DNA of 10,315 nucleotides from Clostridiales bacterium (GTDB lineage: Bacteria > Bacillota > Clostridia > Lachnospirales > Cellulosilyticaceae): positions 1-10,315 of the forward strand of contig DYCF01000053.1 of assembly GCA_019418225.1 (NCBI GenBank). The letters run 5' to 3'. A program made the position numbers and the translations under genes. This document shows positions 1 to 6,233 of the stretch, one piece after another (the first letter of the stretch is position 1; the number at the start of each line of letters is the position of its first letter). Below the pieces are notes generated by a model. The model had not been told where the DNA came from. It made no database searches and saw only the letters and a list, made by a program, of their open reading frames with translations.

Positions 1-51
1 AGCAGCTGATTTGTAATCAGCAGGTTATCGGTTCGAGTCCGATCATCGGCT
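1..51 (+). tRNA. tRNA-Thr (TGT), 5' end outside window
   Basis: This is the 3' two-thirds of a threonine tRNA, identical to bases 742-792 of the complete copy at 720-792. It has the anticodon arm with TGT, the T arm (GGTTCGAGTCC) and the acceptor 3' strand ending in discriminator T. The first 22 nt lie to the left of the window. No CCA is encoded. Confidence 0.93.
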
Positions 52-76
52 TATACATAATTAAGGTTTGACTTAT

Positions 77-150
77 GGACCCTTAGCTCAGTTGGTTAGA
101 GCATCCGGCTCATAACCGGACGGTCCTGGGTTCGAGTCCCCGAGGGTCCA
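77..150 (+). tRNA. tRNA with CAT anticodon (Met or Ile2)
   Basis: This is a 74-nt cloverleaf. Acceptor GGACCCT pairs with AGGGTCC, the anticodon stem TCCGG/CCGGA encloses loop CTCATAA, and the T arm is GGGTTCGAGTCCC. The GGACCC acceptor and GGCTCATAACC arm resemble Firmicute tRNA-Ile2, whose CAT is modified to lysidine-AT to read AUA. Elongator Met is the other reading; the long acceptor and D-arm features of an initiator are not evident. CCA is not encoded. Confidence 0.92.
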
Positions 151-171
151 TTATTAGTTATAAAAAGGTTT

Positions 172-245
172 GGCCCAGTGGTACAGTTGGTTAGCACGCC
201 GCCCTGTCACGGCGGAGGTCGAGGGTTCGAGTCCCTTCTGGGTCG
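172..245 (+). tRNA. tRNA-Asp (GTC)
   Basis: This is a 74-nt cloverleaf with acceptor GGCCCAG/CTGGGTC (one G-T pair). The anticodon loop CTGTCAC sits between GCCGC and GCGGC-type stem strands, giving GTC. The discriminator is G, as is usual for tRNA-Asp. CCA is not encoded. It lies 21 nt after the CAT tRNA. Confidence 0.95.
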
Positions 246-296
246 TTACTACTTTAAGTAGTATAAACAAGTCGAGGTATTAAATACCAGGAATGT

Positions 297-369
297 GGTC
301 GCTTAGCTCAGCTGGGAGAGCACCTGCCTTACAAGCAGGGGGTCACAGGTTCGAGCCCTGTAGCGACCA
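297..369 (+). tRNA. tRNA-Val (TAC)
   Basis: This is a 73-nt cloverleaf with acceptor GGTCGCT/AGCGACC, anticodon loop CTTACAA (TAC), T arm CAGGTTCGAGCCCTG and discriminator A. CCA is not encoded. The 51-nt spacer before it contains two small hairpins (247-263 and 276-288). They have no T-run and could be processing structures. Confidence 0.95.
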
Positions 370-375
370 TTATAT

Positions 376-459
376 GCCCGAGTGGCGGAACTGGCAGACG
401 CACAGGACTTAAAATCCTGCGAGCTAACCCTCGTACCGGTTCGATTCCGGTCTCGGGCA
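376..459 (+). tRNA. tRNA-Leu (TAA)
   Basis: This is an 84-nt class II tRNA. Acceptor GCCCGAG pairs with CTCGGGC, the anticodon loop is CTTAAAA (TAA), and an extended variable arm (GCGAGCTAACCCTCG) is followed by T arm CCGGTTCGATTCCGG. Discriminator A is the identity base for leucine. Only 6 nt separate it from tRNA-Val, so the two share a transcript. Confidence 0.95.
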
Positions 460-497
460 TATTTTAAGAAGAAAAGATAATAATAAGTAATGAACAT

Positions 498-571
<74 letters not shown>

Positions 572-573
572 TT

Positions 574-591
574 ATCTATAGCAATATAGAT
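574..591 (+). other. Spacer hairpin after tRNA-Arg copy 1
   Basis: ATCTATA and TATAGAT form a perfect 7-bp stem closed by a GCAA (GNRA) tetraloop, 2 nt after the tRNA 3' end. No T-run follows, so it is not a terminator. A similar but not identical hairpin follows the other two tRNA-Arg copies. A role in 3' processing is inference. Confidence 0.6.
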
Positions 592-615
592 TAAATGAAT
601 AGTAAGTAATGGCAT

Positions 616-689
<74 letters not shown>

Positions 690-691
690 TT

Positions 692-711
692 ATCTATAAG
701 AAATTATAGAT
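692..711 (+). other. Spacer hairpin after tRNA-Arg copy 2
   Basis: ATCTATAA and TTATAGAT form a perfect 8-bp stem with a GAAA (GNRA) tetraloop, 2 nt after the tRNA. It has the same position and design as the hairpin after copy 1, but one extra base pair and a different GNRA loop. Confidence 0.6.
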
Positions 712-719
712 TTGTAAAT

Positions 720-792
720 GCCGATGTGGCTCAATTGGCAGAGCAGCTGATTTGTAATCAGCAGGTTATCGGTTCGAGTCCGATCATCGGCT
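720..792 (+). tRNA. tRNA-Thr (TGT)
   Basis: This is a complete 73-nt cloverleaf with acceptor GCCGATG/CATCGGC, D arm GCTCAATTGGCAGAGC, anticodon loop with TGT, T arm CGGTTCGAGTCCG and discriminator T. CCA is not encoded. Confidence 0.95.
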
Positions 793-891
793 TATACATA
801 ATTAAGGTTTGACTTATGGACCCTTAGCTCAGTTGGTTAGAGCATCCGGCTCATAACCGGACGGTCCTGGGTTCGAGTCCCCGAGGGTCCA
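742..891 (+). repeat. 150-bp direct repeat of 1-150
   Basis: Bases 742-891 (most of tRNA-Thr, a 25-nt spacer and the CAT tRNA) match 1-150 with no difference that I can see. The sequences diverge at the base after the CAT tRNA. The left boundary is set by the window edge, so the true repeat is probably longer. Confidence 0.9.
818..891 (+). tRNA. tRNA with CAT anticodon (Met or Ile2), copy 2
   Basis: It is identical to the gene at 77-150, including the 25-nt spacer that precedes it. The same Met/Ile2 uncertainty applies. Identity with the first copy stops exactly at the discriminator base. Confidence 0.92.
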
Positions 892-898
892 CTAAATT

Positions 899-926
899 AC
901 ACTTACTTAGTAGGTGTTAATTTTTT
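899..926 (+). terminator. Weak intrinsic terminator inside the tRNA array
   Basis: ACACTTAC (899-906) pairs with GTAGGTGT (910-917) with one T-G wobble around a TTA loop. TAA and six T's (921-926) follow. It lies 7 nt after the second CAT tRNA. If active, it would split the array and the last Arg-Thr pair would need its own promoter or read-through. The stem is short and the T-run is offset by 3 nt, so confidence is moderate. Confidence 0.45.
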
Positions 927-972
927 GAATTCTAATTGGAATTATGTAAATAAAATAATAAGTAATGAATAT

Positions 973-1046
<74 letters not shown>

Positions 1047-1048
1047 TT

Positions 1049-1068
1049 ATCTATAAGAAATTATAGAT
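1049..1068 (+). other. Spacer hairpin after tRNA-Arg copy 3
   Basis: This is the same 8-bp stem with GAAA tetraloop as at 692-711, carried along in the 181-bp duplication. Confidence 0.6.
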
Positions 1069-1076
1069 TTGTAAAT

Positions 1077-1149
1077 GCCGATGTGGCTCAATTGGCAGAG
1101 CAGCTGATTTGTAATCAGCAGGTTATCGGTTCGAGTCCGATCATCGGCT
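1077..1149 (+). tRNA. tRNA-Thr (TGT), last gene of the array
   Basis: It is identical to the gene at 720-792. It is followed 5 nt later by the terminator of the array instead of a CAT tRNA. Confidence 0.95.
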
Positions 1150-1154
1150 TAGGT

Positions 1155-1195
1155 AAAATCTTCTATGAAAATTAACTTTCATAGAAGATTTTTTT
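1155..1195 (+). terminator. Terminator of the tRNA array
   Basis: Bases 1155-1170 and 1177-1192 form a perfect 16-bp stem (AAAATCTTCTATGAAA and its complement) around loop ATTAAC, running into a T-run at 1189-1195. It is a textbook intrinsic terminator, and strong. Confidence 0.93.
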
Positions 1196-1367
1196 GTATT
1201 TTTTATAATCAAGATAGTATTGAATATAAAAGTAAGATGTGATATATTTATTTTTAATAAATGGCATAAATTTGATATGAGATAAATATATTCCTATTGT
1301 ATAGATGCCCGTTTAGGAACTTTAAGTAGTTCTATAATAAGTTAAACAATATATTTTGGATAATATT
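1196..1367 (+). promoter_or_regulatory. Promoter region of the ATPase leader (three candidate promoters)
   Basis: No gene is visible here. There are three sigma-A-like candidates. The first is TTGAAT (1220-1225) with 17 bp to TATATT (1243-1248). The second is TTGATA (1272-1277) with 17 bp to TATTGT (1295-1300). The third is a consensus TATAAT (1333-1338) without a clear -35. The last would start transcription just before the aptamer and overlaps an inverted repeat GAACT/AGTTC (1317-1332), a possible operator. In DNA this AT-rich, chance matches are frequent, so I cannot choose among them. Confidence 0.4.
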
Positions 1368-1460
1368 TATTAAAAGGGAGTAGTATAAAATATAGTATCA
1401 ACATACCCGATAAATTATCTGGTACTATATACCAAATATCTGGTTACAAGACTTTTAATA
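1368..1460 (+). promoter_or_regulatory. yybP-ykoY (manganese) riboswitch aptamer
   Basis: The element has the hallmarks of the yybP-ykoY family. P1 is a perfect 9-bp helix, TATTAAAAG (1368-1376) with CTTTTAATA (1452-1460). The conserved GGGAGTAG (1376-1383) follows its 5' strand, and CAACATACCCG lies at 1400-1409. A P3-like helix pairs 1406-1412 with 1437-1443 (one C/T mismatch), capped by hairpin 1420-1434. The signature CAAATATCTGGTTACAAGAC (1433-1452) precedes the P1 3' strand. Family members bind Mn2+ and often control P-type ATPases or other Mn2+ exporters, which matches the gene downstream. Recognition is from memory of the family consensus, not from a covariance-model search. Confidence 0.88.
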
Positions 1461-1508
1461 TAATTTTAGTAATTTAAGTTGCTAAAGTTATGTTAAGAGT
1501 CTTTTTTT
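1448..1508 (+). terminator. Riboswitch expression platform: 26-bp terminator hairpin
   Basis: Bases 1448-1473 pair with 1478-1503 over 26 consecutive positions (21 Watson-Crick, five T-G) around loop TTAA. A T-run follows at 1502-1508. The hairpin lies 33 nt before the ATPase start codon. Its 5' arm contains the whole 3' strand of aptamer P1 (1452-1460), so aptamer and terminator cannot form together. The predicted logic is termination at low Mn2+ and read-through at high Mn2+. Confidence 0.85.
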
Positions 1509-1541
1509 ATAGATAAATTTAATTACAAGGGGGAACCGGTA

Positions 1542-4190
1542 ATGGAGGCTTTCTTTAATAAGGAGAAAAATGAAGTATTAGATTTAATGAAGAGTAGGAA
1601 GGAGGGATTATCTGAGAAAGAAGTAAAGGAGAGATTGAGCCAGTATGGAGAAAATATTTTAAGTGGGAAAAAGCATAAAAGCTGGATACAAGTATTTTTA
1701 GAGCAATTTAAGGATGTATTAGTCATTGTGTTAATTGTATCAGCAATCATTTCATTTATTTCGGGTAACGAAGAGAGTACAGTTGTTATTTTAGTAGTTA
1801 TAACTCTGAATGCTATATTAGGGACTATCCAATATTTTAAGGCACAGAAGTCCTTAGAGAGTTTAAAAGCATTGGCAGTAACGAAGGTAAAGGTCATAAG
1901 AGAAGGAAAACAGATATTAGTACCTTCAGAGCAAGTGGTACCAGGTGATGTGATGGTATTAGAGGCAGGAGACTTGATAGCAGCTGATGGAAGAATTATA
2001 GAAAATTTTAATTTACAAGTTAATGAAAGTTCCTTAACGGGAGAATCAGAAAGTATAAATAAGCAAGATGACGTGATTAATGTAGAGGAAAATATTCCAT
2101 TAGGTGATCAAAAGAATAGTGTATTTTCTGGATCACTTGTAACTTATGGGCGTGCTGTAGTCGTTGTTACACATACAGGTATGGCAACAGAAATAGGTAA
2201 GATAGCCAATTTAATGAATAAGGTGGGAGATAAGCAGACACCACTGCAAATGAGCTTAGATGAATTTAGTAAGAAATTAGCATTTATTATTATTGGTATT
2301 TGTGTGGTAGTATTTGGCCTGAGTTTGTATAGAAAAATGGCTATAATCGATGCGTTAATGTTTGCAGTAGCCTTAGCCGTAGCAGCTATACCAGAGGCAC
2401 TGAGTTCTATTGTAACCATAGTATTAGCTATGGGAACTCAAAATATGGCTAAGCAAAATGCAATTATGAAAGAGCTAAAGGCTGCAGAAGGCTTAGGGTG
2501 TGTATCTGTTATCTGCTCAGATAAAACAGGAACATTAACTCAAAATAAGATGACCGTTAAGAAGTTATTTAGAGATGGAGCAGAAGTAGGGATTAGAGAA
2601 TTAAAGTTAGAGAATCATTTAGATGATTATTTGATGAAAGCATGTGTATTATGTAATGATTCTATTACACGAGAAAAAGAGAGTATGGGAGACCCTACAG
2701 AGATAGCACTAGTTAATTTTGCTGAACTTTATGGAATAGATGAGGAGGAAATGCGTAGTGAAATTAAGAGACAGCAAGAGATAGCGTTTGATTCAGATAG
2801 AAAACTTATGAGTACGCTGCATAAAATAGATAATAAACTTATTTTATTTACGAAAGGTGCTACAGATGTTTTATTAGAGCGTATAACCTATATAGAAACA
2901 AGCAAGGGAAAACGTGAGATTAATAAAGAAGATAGGCTGCAGATTGCTAAGGCTAATGAACAATTTTCCAATAATGGGCTTAGAGTATTAGGATTTGCAT
3001 ATAAGGAAATACCAGAAGAGCGGGAAATTACATTAGATGATGAGTGTGACTATACATTTTTAGGACTTGTGGCAATGATAGATCCACCTAGAGAAGAATC
3101 TAAGGAGGCCGTAGATAATTGTATTAAGGCTGGAATTAGAACAGTTATGATTACAGGTGATCATAAGGTAACGGCATCTAGTATTGCTAGAGAGATTGGC
3201 ATTTTACAAGAAGGCCAGATTGCCGTTGAGGGAATCGAGTTAGATAAAATGAGTGACGCACAATTAGATGAGAAGATAGAAGATATTTCGGTGTATGCAA
3301 GAGTATCTCCTGCTCATAAAATTAGGATTGTAGAAGCTTGGCAACGAAGAGGAAATATAGTAGCCATGACTGGAGATGGTGTAAATGATGCACCAGCCCT
3401 TAAGAAAGCGAATATTGGTATAGCTATGGGGATTACAGGGACAGAGGTATCTAAGGATGCAGCATCTATGATTTTAATGGATGATAACTTTGCAACTATT
3501 GTAAAGGCCGTTGTAAATGGAAGAAATATATATAGTAATATTAAGAATGCCATTGGCTTTTTATTATCTGGTAATACGGCTGGAATACTATGTGTATTAG
3601 CAACTTCATTATTAGGATTACCAATTCCTTTTGCTGCAGTACAGTTGTTATTTATTAATTTAGTAACAGATAGTTTACCTGCTATTGCTATAGGAATGGA
3701 ACAATCTAGAGATGACTTACTGAAACAAAAACCTAGACATCCAAAGGAGAAACTATTAAATAAGATGTTTATGAAGACAGTAGGGATACAAGGGGTATTA
3801 TTAGCTGTGTTTACAATGATGTCATATTATATTGGATTAACTACTGGAGATAGTAGCGTAGCAATGACAATGGCTTTTGGAACATTGTGTTTGGCAAGAT
3901 TACTTCATGGGTTTAATTGCAGAGGTGAAGGATCTATATATAAATTAGGACTTTTATCAAATAAAGCGAGTGTAATAGCATTTGTGATAGGTGTGTTATT
4001 ACTTAATTTAGTGTTATTTATGCCAGGGCTTAGTGAATTTTGTGCGGTAAGTCCTTTAAATGAAAGGCAAATTATAAGTTTATATGGTTTTGCAATTTTC
4101 CCTACAGTATGTATTCAAATTTATAAGATGTTTAAGGAATTAGGTGAATTTAGAAGAAGCCATAAATATGAAGTATCAGAAAAACAATAA
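1542..4190 (+). CDS. P2-type cation-transporting ATPase (Ca2+/Mn2+ efflux)
   Basis: An 882-residue membrane pump, full length for the P2 family. In order it has the cytoplasmic N-terminus, M1-M2 (about 52-100), the actuator domain with TGES (166-169), M3-M4 (about 246-300), phosphorylated Asp327 in CSDKTGT, nucleotide-domain KGA (438-440), TGD (538-540), GDGVND (611-616), and M5-M10 (about 665-865). The M4 ligand motif is PEALSS (Glu285 in place of Glu309 of SERCA). M6 keeps Asn706, Thr709 and Asp710, and M5 keeps Asn678. The Ca2+ site I glutamate (SERCA Glu771) is Gly681, suggesting one transported ion, as in SPCA/PMCA pumps that carry Ca2+ or Mn2+. Start ATG 1542 follows AAGGGGG (1527-1533) by 8 nt. 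The upstream Mn2+ riboswitch suggests Mn2+ export from the cytoplasm. Family is certain; metal specificity is inferred. Confidence 0.93.
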   Translation: MEAFFNKEKNEVLDLMKSRKEGLSEKEVKERLSQYGENILSGKKHKSWIQVFLEQFKDVLVIVLIVSAIISFISGNEESTVVILVVITLNAILGTIQYFKAQKSLESLKALAVTKVKVIREGKQILVPSEQVVPGDVMVLEAGDLIAADGRIIENFNLQVNESSLTGESESINKQDDVINVEENIPLGDQKNSVFSGSLVTYGRAVVVVTHTGMATEIGKIANLMNKVGDKQTPLQMSLDEFSKKLAFIIIGICVVVFGLSLYRKMAIIDALMFAVALAVAAIPEALSSIVTIVLAMGTQNMAKQNAIMKELKAAEGLGCVSVICSDKTGTLTQNKMTVKKLFRDGAEVGIRELKLENHLDDYLMKACVLCNDSITREKESMGDPTEIALVNFAELYGIDEEEMRSEIKRQQEIAFDSDRKLMSTLHKIDNKLILFTKGATDVLLERITYIETSKGKREINKEDRLQIAKANEQFSNNGLRVLGFAYKEIPEEREITLDDECDYTFLGLVAMIDPPREESKEAVDNCIKAGIRTVMITGDHKVTASSIAREIGILQEGQIAVEGIELDKMSDAQLDEKIEDISVYARVSPAHKIRIVEAWQRRGNIVAMTGDGVNDAPALKKANIGIAMGITGTEVSKDAASMILMDDNFATIVKAVVNGRNIYSNIKNAIGFLLSGNTAGILCVLATSLLGLPIPFAAVQLLFINLVTDSLPAIAIGMEQSRDDLLKQKPRHPKEKLLNKMFMKTVGIQGVLLAVFTMMSYYIGLTTGDSSVAMTMAFGTLCLARLLHGFNCRGEGSIYKLGLLSNKASVIAFVIGVLLLNLVLFMPGLSEFCAVSPLNERQIISLYGFAIFPTVCIQIYKMFKELGEFRRSHKYEVSEKQ

Positions 4191-4201
4191 TTTAATATTC
4201 T

Positions 4202-4296
4202 AAAAGGAGCCATCGCTTCACTGTGAACTAATCGCCTATAGGTTAGATTTTTAGGTTTAACTTATGGGGGCGTTCAATGTGGTGATGGCTCTTTTT
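4202..4296. terminator. Long bidirectional terminator between convergent genes
   Basis: The 111-bp gap between two converging genes is almost wholly one foldback. The outer stem pairs 4202-4216 with 4282-4296 (15 bp, two G-T). Middle helices CAC/GTG and TGAAC/GTTCA (4224-4228 with 4272-4276) follow. The inner stem pairs 4235-4245 with 4258-4268 (11 bp, two G-T), with a 12-nt loop. The + strand ends in TTTTT and the complement in TTTT, so it can stop both the ATPase and the minus-strand gene. It is much longer than a usual terminator. Confidence 0.8.
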
Positions 4297-4301
4297 ATAA
4301 A

Positions 4302-5066
4302 TTATTTTTCTTTAAAAGGTGGGTCCTGAACATAGCCACCTACTAATTTTTGAATACCGCGAGGAATGGCATCTTTAGAAGTCTTCCAATCAGCATCTTT
4401 ATTACGATAGTCATATTTATCAATAAACCAAGAAAGGTCTTCTTCTAAGCGTTTAAGGTTATCCTGAGTTAGTTTAAAGAGTGAAGCATAAAACTCTGGT
4501 TTATCTTTTTCAGAGATTTTTGTGTGAGAAAGGCGCATGAGATCTCCGAAGTGAGTGACACAGAAACCTTTACTTTCGTTAAAGAGTTTCTTGAACTCAG
4601 GTTGATTGGCATAGAGATGGAAGAAAGTATCCATGTAACGTACAAAATTTTTATCTATGTAATCACAGATATAACATGACTTGTTTTTGGCATCTACCCA
4701 ATCACTTATTGGATTGCTATCTGCATCTTGAATTGTTTTGGTTTTCTTGAGTTTATCAAAGAAGCTTGCTTTAGATGGTGAGAAAGCTTCAATTTGTTTA
4801 GCAAGTTCTTTTTGAAGTGCAATATAATGCGTATGTAGAATGAGTGCTGTACCAAGACGATTACCGTAATCATACATTTTTTTATAATGTTCATTACAGA
4901 AACCCATTTCATCAGTAGTGGCGCGAATATCATCTTCCATATAAGCAGCACCTAATATAAAGGAAATAGCATCTTGTTCAAGCTTACGTTTAATAAAGCA
5001 AAAAGGACATTCATCTTGTGCATTAAATGCATCTGTTAGAGGAATAGTATAAATTGTATCTTTCAT
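4302..5066 (-). CDS. DUF6062-like protein with duplicated Cys2-Cys/His motif
   Basis: A 254-residue soluble protein with no signal peptide or membrane segment. I recognise it as similar to the uncharacterised DUF6062 family of Clostridia; its function is unknown. Two copies of one motif stand 111 residues apart: C20-x2-C23 ... C57-x2-H60 (after GF) and C131-x2-C134 ... C169-x2-H172 (again after GF). Gaps between the halves are 33 and 34 residues. This indicates an internal duplication and probably two zinc or other metal sites. The C-terminal half is rich in Lys, Asp and Glu. ATG at 5066 is supported by AAAGGGAG (complement of 5073-5080). It converges on the ATPase and diverges from the DNA glycosylase. 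A redox role for the CxxC pairs is possible, but the fixed Cys/His spacing favours structural metal binding. Confidence 0.88.
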   Translation of the reverse strand: MKDTIYTIPLTDAFNAQDECPFCFIKRKLEQDAISFILGAAYMEDDIRATTDEMGFCNEHYKKMYDYGNRLGTALILHTHYIALQKELAKQIEAFSPSKASFFDKLKKTKTIQDADSNPISDWVDAKNKSCYICDYIDKNFVRYMDTFFHLYANQPEFKKLFNESKGFCVTHFGDLMRLSHTKISEKDKPEFYASLFKLTQDNLKRLEEDLSWFIDKYDYRNKDADWKTSKDAIPRGIQKLVGGYVQDPPFKEK

Positions 5067-5085
5067 GATAGACTCCCTTTCAGTA

Positions 5086-5100
5086 CTAGTATAATACTAG
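5086..5100. promoter_or_regulatory. Palindrome at the promoter of the minus-strand gene
   Basis: CTAGTAT and ATACTAG form a perfect 7-bp palindrome around a single A, 20 bp upstream of the minus-strand start codon. On that strand it contains TATTAT and TATACT, either of which could be a -10. CTGCCA 17 bp further upstream of TATTAT is a 4/6 match to a -35. It could be an operator overlapping the promoter, or simply a palindromic -10. No regulator gene lies nearby. The rest of the 167-bp divergent region shows no clear + strand promoter. Confidence 0.4.
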
Positions 5101-5233
5101 CATAACATAAAGGTGGCAGAATAATCATTAATATTCGTGAATAAAATAGCAAAAACATACTTAGGTAAAAAATGGTTATTTATTTACAAATTGGAAATAA
5201 TATCTAAGGAATAATAGTAAAGGATGTGACAAC

Positions 5234-6148
5234 ATGAAAAACGTGGTGATGCTAGACCATTTGGATCATTTCAATGTGAGACAAATTTTAGAAAGCGGAC
5301 AAGTGTTTCGCTTTGAGAAAATTACGGATCAAAGTTATATACTTATTGCCAAACAAAGGCTTATTAAGTTGGCGCAGCACGAAGATTCTAGTAGTGTAAT
5401 GGTGTATAACACGAATATTAGTGAACTAGATGAAGTATGGAGTCACTATCTAGATATTGAAACCAATTATGCTGAAATTGCCAATATATTGTCTGCTAAA
5501 GATGAACACATGGCGAAGGCTGTTCAGTTTGGCGAAGGTATCAGGATATTAAGGCAAGACCCTTGGGAAATGTTAATATCCTTTATTATTTCACAAAATA
5601 AGGCAATTCCTCATATTAAAGAGTGCATTAAAAATATAGCTATGCGATATGGTCAACCTATTACAGAAGAAGGTGAAAATGGACCTTACTATACTTTTCC
5701 TACCCCAGAGGAGTTGCGGGATGCTACTGAGGAAGAACTGAGGGCTTGCAAGGTAGGCTTTAGGGCGCCTTATATTATAGATGCCTGTCATAAAGTATTG
5801 AATGAGGAAATAGTATTAAATGAGTTGTATTTTTTACCCGCAGCAGAAGCTAAAGCAAGATTAATGAGTATAAAGGGGGTTGGACCTAAAATAGCAGATT
5901 GTATTCTTTTATTTGCTTATTCAAAAATGGAGCTTTTCCCAACAGATGTTTGGATAAAAAGAGTAGTCGAGGGACTATATTTTGAAGGTAGAGAAATGAA
6001 GCTAAATGAGATTCAAGAGTTTGCAAAGTCATACTTTGGAGAGTTAGCAGGCTATGCGCAACAGTATTTATTCTTTTATGGTAGAGAAAATGCACTTTTC
6101 ACTGAAAAGATAAAAACAAAAGAAAATAAGCAAAAAGGAAAGAAATAA
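5234..6148 (+). CDS. 8-oxoguanine DNA glycosylase, OGG1 type (HhH-GPD)
   Basis: A 304-residue base-excision repair enzyme. The N-terminal OGG1-type domain begins with FNVRQILESGQVFRF (13-27), matching the LxxTLxxGQxFRW-like opening of OGG1 proteins. The helical domain includes SFIISQNKAIPHI (116-128). The helix-hairpin-helix is KGVGPKIADC (214-223), followed by the Gly/Pro-Asp segment FPTDVW (235-240). By comparison with human OGG1 (Lys249, Asp268), Lys219 should be the Schiff-base nucleophile and Asp238 the catalytic aspartate. It should remove 8-oxoguanine paired with C and nick the strand by beta-elimination. The last 15 residues are almost all Lys, Glu, Asn and Gln. ATG follows AAAGGATG. 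Clostridia are known to carry OGG1-like enzymes; AlkA-like alkylbase specificity is less likely given the N-terminal domain. Confidence 0.9.
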   Translation: MKNVVMLDHLDHFNVRQILESGQVFRFEKITDQSYILIAKQRLIKLAQHEDSSSVMVYNTNISELDEVWSHYLDIETNYAEIANILSAKDEHMAKAVQFGEGIRILRQDPWEMLISFIISQNKAIPHIKECIKNIAMRYGQPITEEGENGPYYTFPTPEELRDATEEELRACKVGFRAPYIIDACHKVLNEEIVLNELYFLPAAEAKARLMSIKGVGPKIADCILLFAYSKMELFPTDVWIKRVVEGLYFEGREMKLNEIQEFAKSYFGELAGYAQQYLFFYGRENALFTEKIKTKENKQKGKK

Positions 6149-6192
6149 AGTAAAAAACAGAGATAATGAGTTTAAATACAGTAAAATAAAAT

Positions 6193-6221
6193 TTGCATTA
6201 AAAGAAATAATGCCATAATAT
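6193..6221 (+). promoter_or_regulatory. groESL promoter (sigma-A type)
   Basis: TTGCAT (6193-6198) and TAATAT (6216-6221) are separated by exactly 17 bp and place the start site near 6228, just ahead of the CIRCE element. An inverted repeat GCATTA/TAATGC (6195-6200 with 6208-6213) sits between the two hexamers. No terminator is visible between the glycosylase gene and this promoter. Confidence 0.75.
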
Positions 6222-6233
6222 TATAAATATCAA

